A stretch of DNA of 64,000 bases from Agroathelia rolfsii (taxonomy: Eukaryota; Basidiomycota; Agaricomycetes; Amylocorticiales; Amylocorticiaceae), in contig JABRWF010000008.1 in NCBI GenBank assembly GCA_018343915.1, positions 2,914,001-2,978,000 on the forward strand. Reading direction: 5' to 3'. Positions within the stretch are counted from its first letter, which is position 1; every line of letters starts with the position of its first letter. This document shows, in pieces, positions 11,071 through 22,856 of this stretch. The notes under the pieces were generated by a model. The model was not told the origin of the DNA. It did not search any database and was given only the letters and a program-made list of their open reading frames with translations. The position numbers and the translations under genes were made by a program.

Positions 11071-13686
11071 ATGGAGCTCCCTGTTTGTGTCGGCTCTCTT
11101 CCAGCCTCCCATGCTCATGAAGGATCCGACACCAGCTCCGAATATCCAACGAGAGAAGACATACGCAGACGTGTTGCTATTAGTCATTCTCGTCAGGATT
11201 CTACACTCAGCTTCGTCGGATTCGAGTCATTTGAGGAGGTACCTCGTGGATTCGAGTTTAATGACAGTCGTCCCGGATTCTACCCGACGGCCCTCGCGGA
11301 GTTTGATCAATCTCAACCTTAGCTGGGTTATAAGAAGCATGATTCTACTTTCAGCATTTCATCCATTTCATCATACGGCGCAGTCCTTCGACCAGGCCTG
11401 CCTGATCCCTTTGAATATGGCATGGCTAATACGGAGTCTCGGCGAATTTTAGAAGACATGTCTATGAACGTTAGCATTGATGACACTTTCGATTTCGTCA
11501 AGCGCAATCAATGTTGCACCTAAGTGGACAGTGATACATCTAGCTTTTCTTTCCGACCCTCCCTGGCTCCTCTCTCTATAGGACGCGTCAGCTCATAGAA
11601 ACCGTGATTCTGTTGCTTCTGTTACCTCCATGGCGCCTTCAATCAGCATATACAATCGTAGTTTCGGCATTCATTCCCAACGTCGCAATAGCTCTCATTT
11701 ATCTCATCAATGTGAAGATTCGGATGTCAGCGCTAGTTCTGTTGCACTTTCATATGCAATGCATGGTGTTCCCGGCGCACGACCTACCTTTAGTCGCCAC
11801 CAGCAAGGAATGTCTACCGACTCAGGGTTTAACGATTTCCCCTCTGTACCAGAGCCCCGACCTGGCCTTGGCGACAAGATTTTCCAGTCACTTGACTATG
11901 GAATGCCATTGACATCAATCTCTGCGTCCCCTACCAGTGTAGCCAACAAACCAACACTTCATACGAGGAACGCAATTCTGCTCACTATTGCAATTCGCTC
12001 GTGAATGGTCCTCAATTCTCTCTTGATTCCCTCTTCGAGCGGTCCCGGAATAGGACACCAGTATCTTCCGAGTCTATTTTCGGCACGGAGGAAGCTAAAG
12101 CGTCGGCGCCTATGCCAAATGCGCCGGCTCCCCCATTCCAGTTCAGACCCTTGTCCATGACCAGCCTGAGTGATAATGATTATAATAGATTCATAATCAA
12201 TGCTGATAAGGGAAATGACACTTTGACTACGGTAAGATTCTCTTGGGAACTAAATATGTTTTGCTTACATGTATGTAGATATTTGATGGTGAGCACATCT
12301 GACGCCAGTCGATGGGGTCGGTGATTACTGCCTCTCCATGTGTTCGGATCCGAAAGCACAACCCTACCACAACTCTGTATACGGCAACATCAGCCAGCGA
12401 CACTTCTCCTCTTCCCCTACCTGTTAAGTCTCGCGTCATTGAAGAGAAGCCATCTATCGCCTCAACGTCCTCTAATCATTTTGAAGTCAAACACATGGTC
12501 AAAGCAAAACATGGGCTGCTTGAAGAACAAAGCTTGGAAGATAATGCCCTCAGCGGACGCAGCGAGGACATGATATCTAGTGGTGAGATTTCTTCCAGGG
12601 TCATAATCCAGTATTGACCTCAGCGGCATCGACTTTGCACTCTCGTATTCATCTCATGCTAATGATCCAGCCGCTTTCGGACGTGTGCGAGCAAAAGCTC
12701 ACAGTCAAGGACATCGACGTCGCGTTTCTCATGCTCAAATGTCTCAGGCCTCTGTTTATGAAATGATCGAGGAAGAACTTCCAGGGTTGATCAAACCAAG
12801 CTCTCCAGACCTTTATATCCCGCTCAAGGACGAGACCATTCAAGTTGGTGCCAACAGCGTCTTCGTTATCGATCCTGATGTAACAACTGACTCCATTTTG
12901 AAGGACGACAGCGGACGCGATACCATCGTGCTACCCAAATATTATGCATTGAAGGATGAGACGGTTGAGACAGTCACCGAGGATCGTGCTGTGTGGCCGG
13001 ACACCCAGCTATCTGCGTACATTATGTAACGTATGTTGTACTCTCGTTCACACTTTTATTTTCAAATCTAAAGCATTCTCAAGCTTTTGTTCCGCCTGAG
13101 CACCCCACCGGAATGCAAGCTATGCTAGAGCATTCAGTCAAGACCTACGGTCCACTGCCATTCGAGCTTCATCCTCGTCGCACACGCACACGAACGTTGT
13201 CTCGTCCTTCGCCCTACCCACCAACACAAGTTCATGCTTCGCCTAACGACTCCAGTGTTTTGATCTCGGAGACGATCTGGCCCTCAGCTATTATCAAGCG
13301 TGCTCTTGGGGAAGTTTCTCTGAATCCGAACGTGTCTGCGGTAACGGCGCCCTCTCTGAACACCAAGCCGCTCTCGGCGTTCAAGGATGTTAATGAAAAG
13401 CCACACATTTCTGACTTCCACTCTCGCCCGTGCGTAGCGTCTACCTGTCGCCGCGATGCTCTTGCATGGGGAAAACGGAATACAGGCAAGGCAAGCACTG
13501 GTACTGACAAGAAGGAGAGCACTAGTCTTGGAGCAAGTGTGGTCGTAATGTAAGTGATTTATCCTGCAGATTGAAAGTAGTAAGTAATGGGTAATATAGA
13601 ATAGGCCTGGAAAAACTCTCAGAATTAATCGACCTCGACCTCGTGGGCGTCCGATGCCTGCCGCTGGTCGTCCGATTCGTGTATGA
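11071..13686 (+). pseudogene. Broken multi-exon Ser-rich gene with C-terminal basic tail
   Basis: Serine-rich coding sequence is spread over at least four exons. Introns are well formed at 12232-12278, 13031-13083 and 13550-13604 and keep phase. The last exon ends in an RPRPRGRP stretch, like an AT-hook core, then PIRV and a stop. Damage includes in-frame stops at 11320-11322 (TAG), 11521 (TAA), 12300-12302 (TGA) and 13027-13029 (TAA), and frameshifts near 11590, 11940 and 12617. Three of these stops fit C-to-T changes. The 5' part is missing where LTR-F inserted. I recall similar uncharacterised proteins in mushroom-forming fungi, but could not check. No catalytic domain was recognised. The AT-hook suggests DNA binding, as inference only. 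Confidence 0.7.
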
Positions 13687-14322
13687 GCTCAACGCATCTC
13701 CCAACCCCATCCAATTATATTATGCCAGATCTTTTTTATGCTTACTGATTTTTACGCTTTACGTTCCTACCCACTTTGAAGTGAACATATACAATGATGT
13801 CCCACTAACGCAACTTTGTTCATCTGTCCTGTCTGCGTTTTTTCTTGCTTTGTTTTTCTGATTTACTAGCTTTGGAGCACCGGCTGGTATCTGGGATGAA
13901 CCCGAGGCAGGCTCTTGAAATAGTAAGAAAGCTAGACTAATTGCCTTAGCGCCTGCAAGCAACCACATGAACTTGATGTAATTAGTCACCATAGCGATGT
14001 ATACCTGAGTCAGGACGGGGACCGGGCGGTCGATAGGGTGTTGTTGCCACCTTACTTGAAAGAGCCGTTAATCCAACGCTGGTTTGTGCATGAGATTTCA
14101 ACCCTGTTAGCTATGGAAATACCATCATATCATGCATCGTAGTCTAAATCAGCATCCATCATGATCTCAACTGTAAGCAGATGCAGTGCCTAAACTCTCG
14201 ATAAATTAGTTCTGCTCTCGATGGAGCATCTGGATCCGTGAGAACAATGGTGTATGTGGGCTCGCCGCTTTTCTCTTCTGGCTCCCTGAGCTATCGACCG
14301 CAGAAGCGGGAATGATCATCGG
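13687..14322. other. Intergenic, nothing recognised
   Basis: No coding or repeat signal was seen. Some of the first part may be the 3' UTR of the pseudogene. Confidence 0.5.
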
Positions 14323-14515
14323 TGTAACGGCTTAGGCCGCTACACTCTCGATGATGGACTTAGTTTTGGGGAAATGGCTTAGTAGCTTTTTCTTCCCACC
14401 GGGTTTTTAGTCGCTTATTTACTTCAATAGCTTCAGGCCCTCTTCGTTTTCTCTTTGTCTGAGCAACACCAGTAACAGTCCCACCTGTCTTTACCTGCCT
14501 GCAAATTCATCTCTT

Positions 14516-14567
<52 letters not shown>

Positions 14568-14581
14568 GCCAAACCGTTACA
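14323..14581. mobile_element. Solo LTR, family G
   Basis: It starts TGTAACGGCTTAGGCC, ends AACCGTTACA and is flanked by ATCGG and ATTGG, a TSD with one C/T difference. The first ~100 bp match the copy at 15288. Confidence 0.8.
14517..14562. repeat. (CT)n microsatellite
   Basis: About 22 CT dinucleotides in a row, inside the LTR-G copy. Confidence 0.95.
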
Positions 14582-14782
14582 ATTGGTGCAATCTGGATGG
14601 ACAGCTCATCAACAGTATCTTTCACTGTTAGAGACTTAGAGTATTGCCTAGCACAACCTCCTTCCCATTTAGCCACTTGATTGTGAGAAGTTGTGTTGGG
14701 TAAAAGCTTCCAGGAAAGACATTGGGGATAATCCTCTCATCCTTGAGTGCAGAAACTAGCGATGACAAGGGATCAATAGAAT

Positions 14783-14979
14783 AGTCAAAGTTTTGTAATA
14801 AAATAAAATAAAACACCAGTGACTAATCTATAACTATTTACTGACTGTTTTTGACGTCGCTTATCATGGAGCATTTAAATGGCCTACACATGTAGTCACA
14901 CTTTAGTCAAAGAATAGCCAGTAAATAGTCATAGATTAGTCACTGATGTCGCTTTTTATATATATACAAAACTTTGACT
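14783..14979. mobile_element. Foldback MITE-like element
   Basis: The outer arms AGTCAAAGTTTTG and CAAAACTTTGACT are perfect inverted repeats. A second pair, 14817-14843 and 14919-14945, pairs over 27 bp with one mismatch. There is no coding sequence. A clear TSD was not found, so the superfamily is unknown. Confidence 0.65.
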
Positions 14980-15287
14980 TTGCTTTGACTTTGCTTTTCA
15001 CAGAGGTTCACTGGGCATCACGCCCGTGACGCATCTGTCGGACTTTGAGCTTGTGTGACGGCGCGTCACTTACAGGTCACGTGCTACCCAACCGACACCC
15101 CTGTGAGAACCACATTACAAATTAACACAGGGCTCGATGAAAGAGAGGAGAGAGAGAGAGAGAGAGAATACAAGGGGGCAACAAAATGGATCACACAGGA
15201 ACATAATGGGGCAGATCACTGGCATTGATTTGACAAGAAGCCACTGCTAGACTTTAGGGCTCTTCTAGCAAATATATATATACATGA
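14980..15287. other. Intergenic with (GA)n tract
   Basis: It holds GTCACGTG-type motifs near 15050-15080 and a GA microsatellite near 15147-15166. No gene was seen. Confidence 0.5.
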
Positions 15288-15575
15288 TGTAATGGCTTAG
15301 GCCGCTACACCTTTTCGATGATGGAACTTAGTTTGGGATTGGGCTCGGTAGCTTTTTCCCACAGGGTTTTGACTCACCCGAGCCTGGCTTGAGGGATTTG
15401 GGTTGTTACATTACATAATGTAGTTTTCACTTGGTGGCTTCATGCCCTCAATGTTTTCCTTTCTCTTTGTCAAACCAACTCCAGTATTGGGTACTCCTAT
15501 TGTTCTCTCTACATACCTGTCCTTACTGTCTTGCTCAGTCTCTCATTAATCCATCCTTTTCTTGTGCCTGTTACA
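15288..15575. mobile_element. Solo LTR, family G
   Basis: It starts TGTAATGGCTTAGGCC, ends GTGCCTGTTACA and has perfect TSD CATGA. Confidence 0.88.
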
Positions 15576-15958
15576 CATGAGTGGAACAAGACACAGTAAG
15601 ATAGCTACTGAGACCATGAACAATACGAAGTCACGGTAATGAGTAAGCTAGTCTGGGCATAATCAAGGCGAGACAATCATGAGTAAGGACAAGAGCGATA
15701 AGACAAGGGATAAAGAAGTGAGACCGAGTACAGCAGGAGATGAGTGAGGATGGGAGATAACGATAGACAACAGTGCCGTTTGCGGGACACGTCAGTGACA
15801 AGGCAATCATGGCAACCCTCCTCGGGCACGAAACGTTTTATCTATTTGGCAGCGGTGTTAATAAACTTGAATGAAGGTTTTATTCCGTTTGTCCTTGTAC
15901 ATGACAAACGGTAGGCTCGGCACCAGCGGCATTGCAAGTTCGGGCTCCGCTCTTCCTC
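15576..15958. other. Flank of the palindromic element
   Basis: No gene was seen. It contains a perfect 9 bp hairpin, CCGTTTGTC paired with GACAAACGG, at 15887-15911. A motif at 15932-15951 recurs near 30164-30184. Confidence 0.5.
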
Positions 15959-18900
15959 CACTCTGGTTATTTATAAGTAACAACCAAAAATATATATATA
16001 GTTTTACAATAATATTTACTTTGGGTATAATCTTATGTAATACTAGTGTTTTTACATCAAGTAAAAACCTAGGATTTACATTGGTTTTTATATTAAGTAA
16101 ACCAATAAGTAAATATAGCAACTTGAGCCAAAGTAAAATCAGTAGTTTTACCTAAAGTAGAATTTCTGACATTTTTACTCAGGGTAAAGCTATTGTATTT
16201 ACCAGAAAATTTACTCTAGGTAAAACCATTCAGGGTAAAACCGTTGTATTTACTATAAAATTTACTCTAGGTAAAACCATTAGTAAAACTATAAGTAAAA
16301 ACCATCCGTGGTTTTACTCCGAGTAAAACCGAAAGTTTTACATAATCGCCCCGATTAGGTCGCCTAGGTGCCTACATCGCCTAGTAGTGGTCGCCTGGGT
16401 GCCTACATCACCTAGTATACATCACCTAGTAGTGGTCGCCAGGGTGCCTACATTGCCCAGTAGTGAGTGCCCTACTTACATCTCCAAAGGTGCTCAGAGA
16501 AAAATTCACATTGCCCAAGCAATCTAGTCTATTTACTAATCACCAGTCAGGCGATCCAATCCATTCACTAATCACCAGCCAGATGCTTATTCAGGTAACT
16601 CAGTTTAGTAACAAGTTGCTGTTTGCATATTGAATGAGGCAATCCATCCTGGTTCCCTTACCGTTTAGATGCCTAATCATTAATTTAATCTCTTTTATTA
16701 TATAGAGGGCCAGTGCGCCTAACACTATCTACAAGGCTATATAGCTAAACTAAACCACCACCTCCTCCCGCCTGATGAACTTCAAATTGTTTGAAGGTTC
16801 TTGTCTAGCGCACAAATCATAGGCGATGTACTACTACTTAAGACAATACATGAGAGCAACCATTGATCTGAGGAACGTTAGTGCAGAATCCAGCTGTTGG
16901 AAGAGGTCCTTGGGGCCTTCCAAAGGGGTCTAAGAGGAGCTGACACAAGTAATTGTTGTGGTACATGCGGCGACGTAATTGTCTTGGTCGAATTTTGCAT
17001 CCAACTAATCACGTACCTGAGTTTGGGGCATGGCATTTACATAATTGTAAGGGGATTAGGGCTTTATGGAAGTACAGCAAAAATGACGTATTATGGAACA
17101 AGAGTCATTGGCTATTTAAGCCATTGCAATATTACAAATGTGTAAATAAATAAATAAAATGATATAGTTTGCTAGGTATCCCAATGAAAACTGCAGAAAA
17201 TAGCATAACATACGCATTAATAAAAGACCAAGGTTGCAAAAGGGTTAGTTTATACCTTGGCAGGTTGGTTTCTGCCGCGTCCAACTCCTTAAGCATCTGA
17301 ATGGCCTGTGCAAGCCAATTTTAATTTATTTTAATGCTGTCGGTTGCATCTTCAAGGGTATTGATTAAAAAATGGCGCAAGGCCTCTTTGTGCCTTTATT
17401 TTTTGTGTGAGTAGATAGTATGATAAGAACAATGAGTAGAATACTCAGGATCATTCTCGTCGATTGGATCCTTTGGTAGAAATGAGTCTCTGGCCCTCAG
17501 TTTGTCGCGTAGTTTCTTTCTGTTCTTGATCTCGGCAGTATACTCCTCTACGCAATTAAAAATGAACATGAGAAGATAATCTCGCATAGTCATGTCTTGT
17601 TCAGTCATAGATGAAGACGACGAAGACAACCCGGATGACATAGACATGGTTGATATGAGTGAAGAAGGGAGTCAGGGTTAGAAAGCCAAGATAGCTCGGA
17701 TGAATCGACAACGATCGAGTGAATGCTTTATGGTGTGATTACCCTGCATGGTTTAGATAGGAGAGAGACCATGGCACATATATGGAATAGTTATAGTTAC
17801 CGCCACTTAATATTCTAATTACTACTTCAAACCAGTGTAACGTGGCTCAAATCATAAGTAATTACCTACAAGTAGTACAAATATTGTGCTTCACCTAACG
17901 AAGCTGGAACTAGCTTTTGAGCAGCTCTATCCTGGTAGGGCTATTACGCCATTTCTAATTGCGTGGCCACCAGGATACAATCATGTACTTAGTCAAAGGG
18001 AATATATTGACCTGAGAAATAAAACAATACTGGGTAAAAGGGGGTATGGAAAGTGCTTTCAGGTGTAGGAGTAGATCTATGCCGGGTCGCAACATCATCG
18101 CCGGAGGCACAGGGGTATGGTAGGAGCCATAAGGAATTTGCGAAATAAACGGTGAGGGGAAATATGAAAGGGGGTATGATGCAAAATGAGAAAAGAAGAT
18201 GGAAAGGAGGAAAAGAAAAACAGACAAGGAAACTATGTACAAACATCTAGTGTCATGGAAAGCTGTGAAAGGATGAGTGACCACAAAATGAGGTTATTGC
18301 ACATACTGCAGAGCAAGCAGCCTGGTAAGGGAGATGAGAGTAAGTTAAGTAATGCCCTAGGATAGTGTATCAACATTTATTCATCTTACATATTGGATGG
18401 AATGGATAACTCACCACATGAACACCACTCGGAGTGTCTTTGAATGGAAACGAAGCATATCTCCAATTAAAATACTGGAATAGACGTCAGAAGGGAGGAA
18501 GATGCGATGCGCAAGCCATTGAGCAGAAATCTGCTGCTCACAATGGCATCCGGAGCTTGAGATCTTGAGAGAACGTCATGATCCAGTTGTCGATACTGTT
18601 GATAGGTAACTAGCAAAGGGGTGACAGAGTAAGAACCAGAAATCATGGAGTGAAAGCCATCAAGCAGCAATCCGCCGCTCGACATGGCCTCAGATTTCTA
18701 GGAGGGCACCATCCAGTTGTGGATGCACAACTGGGAATGGCACCCATGCGTACCAGTGGTCGTCGTCAAAGAGCAACTCAAAGCAGCAAGGCCGAGTGAT
18801 CATGATCACGCTGTCACGATTACTGTGACATATCACGGCGCAGTGATCACCCCTATAGCGATAAAGATCATGTGAGTTTTACTGAATCGGTAATATCTGA

Positions 18901-19813
18901 CTCTTCTGCATCAGATCCATACTTTTCTTTCACTTCGGATCTAGAAAATTAGTGCATGAACAGGAATGTTCAATAAAGACATAGGCCAACATTTAGTAAG
19001 TTCTTCTCGCTCTTTCTTATATTGAAAAGCCTTGGCGTAGTGCTCGTTAATCGTCAATTGATGGATTTCGGAGACTTCATCAGACTCAGCGTCAGAGAGC
19101 ATGCTGAACAAGATACCGGGGACGCGGGTGCCCAACGCTAAGCGCCCGAGCCTATATTTATTCGAGTCAGCCCTACACACAACAGCTTCGTAGCCAACTA
19201 CCACCATTGCGGGGTCGTTCCCGGTTGTGCATCCACAGCCGGACGATCTTCCGCCCTCTTGTCAACACGATGGTCCTCTGGTCTTAGCCAGGTTATCTTG
19301 TCGTCCCGGCCACGGATCGTGGCCGACCGGCGTTGATGACTTGGTGGTGGTTGTTTTTAGCGGCGGATCGCTGCTCTAACAACTATTCGTCAAGACTGTT
19401 GTTGTCTTCCCATCTCTTGCTTTTTACTATTAATATTCTCCGCTCCCGGCTGTGCATTCACAGCTGGACAACCTTCTGCTCCCTTGTCATCAACACAATG
19501 ATTCTCTGGCCTTAGCTAGGTCATCTCGTCGTCCACGGCCATGGATCTCTTGCTTTCTATATCAATCTCCTCTGCTCTTAGCTGACCTGAATTCAACTGC
19601 TGGTTGACTACTCATCAGGGTTGTTTTTGTTTTTGTTTTTGTTTATTTCCGTTACTCGTTCTCCGACGACACACGATCCTAGCCGTGTGGTTGGGCTCAG
19701 CAGCCTCCAGCCAGGACATCTTTTAGAAACCTAACGTCTCATTATTCTCAGCCGTGGACCATAGTTGACCAGGCAGTACCAGGTTCAGGGCGCATATTAC
19801 AGGCTGGGTTATT
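15959..19813. repeat. Left arm of the giant inverted repeat
   Basis: From the outer end inward it carries the GTAAA-rich array (about 16010-16350) and the GTCGCC/CCTAC array (about 16355-16460). A coding-like stretch follows near 16953-17153 (+) and a serine-rich ORF at 17396-17647 (-). An 88-codon ORF at 18941-19207 (-) and a diverged ~115 bp direct repeat (19215-19330 and 19439-19550) complete it. Whether any of these ORFs is expressed cannot be told. Confidence 0.92.
17396..17647 (-). CDS. Small Ser-rich ORF in left arm
   Basis: The 83-codon ORF starts with a serine-rich stretch and TEQDMTMRDYLL, followed by a charged helical part. A related reading exists on the minus strand of the spacer near 19861-20170, with matching order (SSS, then MTMQDRLFMS) and matching downstream sequence. 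An exact copy lies in the right arm. It could be the first exon of a longer gene. Function unknown. Confidence 0.3.
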   Translation of the reverse strand: MSMSSGLSSSSSSMTEQDMTMRDYLLMFIFNCVEEYTAEIKNRKKLRDKLRARDSFLPKDPIDENDPEYSTHCSYHTIYSHKK

Positions 19814-20212
19814 GCATCTTTAAGGATGAAGAGGAGATATTTGCGCAGGGCCTCCTTGTATCTTAATTTTCATGAGTAGATGATACAACAAGAATGGAGA
19901 ATTAAATACTTATGATCATCGCCGTCGTCTGCATTGTTGTCATCCACGTCGTCGTCATTGGAAAAAAATGAATCTTTGCCCGTCAACATTTTTCATATTT
20001 CAGTCATGTAATTGATTTGGGCGGAGCACTCTTTCTCGCGATTTGAAATAGACATAAAAAGACGATCTTGCATGGTCATGGGCATAGACAAAGACTCAAA
20101 TTGTTCAGCCGTATATATAGACGACGAAGATGGCCCAGATGACGTAGATATGGTTGTTATAAGTGAAGAAGTAAAGGAGTCAGGGAGTATAGAAGCATGT
20201 TTTTTTGGCCTT
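19814..20212 (-). pseudogene. Diverged copy of the arm Ser-rich exon
   Basis: On the minus strand this encodes SSGPSSSSIYTAEQ and MTMQDRLFMSIS, then a stop. It continues with an Asp-rich stretch and YKEALRKYLLF, aligning with the arm ORF and its 3' flank. The paralogy spans about 350 bp, so the spacer side holds a third, diverged version of an arm segment. Confidence 0.45.
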
Positions 20213-22729
20213 ATGAGTGAGATCTCGTGGCTTGTTGCGTGTGGCTTCGAGCCCACCTCCAATTATGACTTAGACATTGCCAACTTCGATGCAAAGTTAG
20301 TTGCATATCTGGCAGAGCACGATATTCCTCCCTCTTTCACCCGCCACCTGATTCAAGCAGGCGTCATCTTTGGCTCGGAGATCGTCCATCGAGTAGGTGC
20401 TATTTGGGACTTCACTGGCCAAGATGAATATCTAACGGCAACATGTACGTCCGGCCTGGCTGTGTTAACGGCACAAAAAATGCTGTATTTTGGAGTTCCC
20501 ATGTGGGTTAACTGGGGTCCAGTCCCTTTACCCTCACATCCTCGGTCACTTGGCCTCCTCGACCTGCTCTATCCAACCACGGACGAAATCCAGACGACAC
20601 TCAGTGTCGCGGGACATCAGCCGCCTGTCATCGAGATTCGCCAATCTTCCAACCCTCCTCGTCCAGTTGCCCAGAGTGGACAAAAACCGGGAGAGTCTTG
20701 GCGAAACTTTTTTGCTCGCCGAGACGTTGAAAATGCCTGCAAAGCGGAAAAGCAAACACCTCAGCAGGCAAGCCTTCGTCTCTGTCGCCTTGAGGAGTCC
20801 AAGAAGTATCTCGTGCCCCAAAGAAAGGCTTTTCATGTTTGGCTGTGGTCGCAAGACGGAAATGGTTTTTGGGAGCGAGAGCAAGTTGCGAAAGACGATA
20901 TCACTGATGTATGGAAGAGTTATTCGAAGTCACAACGACATTACGATAGCTTCTGCGATGAGTGGGACCTATGTGATGATTTTTTATTTCCTGTTCCTTT
21001 GGTTGCCGGGAGGCCGGATACCTGGAAAACCAGTCAGTATGAGATTTCTGATCTTTCGGGAGATGATCAAATAGACTCTTTCAACGAATTTCGGTCCAAA
21101 TCCCCGGACAGTAATCATGCAGGCAACATAGAGCGGTCCCCTGGCAGTAATCACGCAGATGAGATACAACAAGACGTCCTCACTGCTTCATCCTTACCTG
21201 AGTTTCGCTATTCCCCTCGTCCTCTTATCACAGCCCTCGTCAGTTCTACCCCACCTGTAAGTAGCCATTGCTGTTTCTTCCGTAAATGATCTCATTTTAG
21301 GGTTAACTTATTATACAGGATATCTCGCCTTTAGTACATACTGCGCATTTACCCTCTGATACGTCTAATACCCGCGTTATTCCTTCCTCTTCTTCTGAGC
21401 TTGTCTCCTCTGCCATATCTCCCATTCCTATTCATAGTTCCCATTACTCGGTTCCAACTGCAGATGATGTCGCTCCGGTACCACTCCCTATCGCTCTCCC
21501 TGCAGCCCCGCACAGCTTACTCGTAGATTGCTCCGCCCAGCCCGAAGGCAGTGCTTCGCCGACTACTTCATCCACCTCACCTGCTATGGCATTTGAGCAA
21601 TCGCTTCAGCTGTTCTATGGTTTGAATCTGCAGGGTGCTCCTCCAGAAGTTCCGTCTAACGGACCAAAAAGTCAATAGCATCTTTGGGGACGGCAATGCC
21701 ATTCTCCAGACACAAGAGCAGAATTGGTTAAGGGTCTGCGCGAAATCCATCTCAGAGAAAGAGAGCCTACCTAATGGACTCTGGGACGGTAACTTACTTA
21801 TCAAACCGTCTTCAACCGTAGTTCTGCGACTGCGCGTGTCAGGAGACCACACATGGTACCAAGTTGATACCCGGCGGCCTATGGTTTCACAATGGCTGCT
21901 ACTACTTAACTCAGCTACAACGGCCTTCTTTTGCGTAAGGCTTGGCGACCTTGTTCCCGATGAAGTAACCATCCAAAAACTGGTGGAAGGACTTCTTCGG
22001 AATGGTTTGTCGTTTACGACTGCATCTCACAGGCCTTTGCCTGATGTAAAACAAGCAGCGGGCAATTGCAGACCTACAGTATTTCCAAAATTCAGGCGTT
22101 CTCAAGACTGGCAGCCTACTCGTGATGATTACATCTCATATGAACTGCAGCGAAAAGAGCTTCTTTCGAAATCACATGTTCGTCGTGCGGCGCTAATGCA
22201 TGGAGGTATCGTATGGCGGATCGCTCTAGAAGTGGGTGGACTTTCGTCTGCTATTGACCAGGTAATTTCTGGACCTACCCATATTGCTGAGCGACAGGAG
22301 TTTTGTGTCCTTATTCCAGACACATACTCATCGGAGCCACTTGCTGATGACGGTCTCTCCCCTGAGGAAATGAGTCTCATTGTCGGCACATATCTCGTGG
22401 AAACACCTGGCCCCGCTGGTACAGTCCGCCATACAGCTTTGTCATGGTGGCCACGTCCAAATGAATGGCGAACAAGTAGCTCCAATCATGCTCTCTGGAC
22501 TGCTGAAAACGAGCGATGGTTTCAACATGAGCTTAATCAGATGAGGGATGGTAGAGCCTGGCCGAAGAAATGGGACAATCTCCCCGGCCTCCGCTTAACG
22601 AAAAGACTGAGGAACACGATTGAAGCTTCATCTTCTGCGGTGATTATGGTAGGTTGTAAATTTCTAAGGATCGCAATATGCTCATTCCTTGATTTATTAA
22701 TATAGGCCAACTATGGACCAATATCTTAG
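20213..22729 (+). CDS. Multi-exon gene of unknown, dispersed fungal family (likely frameshifted)
   Basis: Exon 1 opens with MSEISWLVAC; an upstream in-frame ATG at 20012 overlaps the antisense paralogous segment, so I prefer this start. Motifs include YFGVPMWVNWGPVP, GQKPGESWRNFFARR and RHYDSFCDEWDLC. Introns lie at 21257-21318 and 22649-22705, both in phase, and the last exon encodes ANYGPIS. A Ser/Pro-rich linker follows the first intron. A shift near 21635 (a GGG run) separates it from the second half, which has AALMHGGIVWRIALE. The shift is either a one-base error or mutation, or an intron I failed to place. I recall such proteins as numerous and uncharacterised in agaricomycetes. No transposase or enzyme motif is evident. 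Confidence 0.6.
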
Positions 22730-22856
22730 TATTTGTATATGTATTACTCATGTATTTTGATTTTTTATTTGTGAAATAATCCTCATTTGACACTATTAAA
22801 TATCCAGTAAAAATAACCTGCATAAATTCAGTGGCACGACATCGCTTTTTATCTAA

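Noticed and set aside
12993..13553. 186-codon ORF as an independent gene
   Set aside because: Its upstream part is intron sequence. From 13084 it reads as the continuation of the 11071-13686 pseudogene, in phase with both neighbouring introns.
20012..20212. Upstream in-frame start of the palindrome gene
   Set aside because: This stretch overlaps a minus-strand segment related to the arm ORF, so its open frame is probably a shadow; a later ATG was preferred with low certainty.
20546..20884. 112-codon minus-strand ORF
   Set aside because: Antisense shadow of the palindrome gene.
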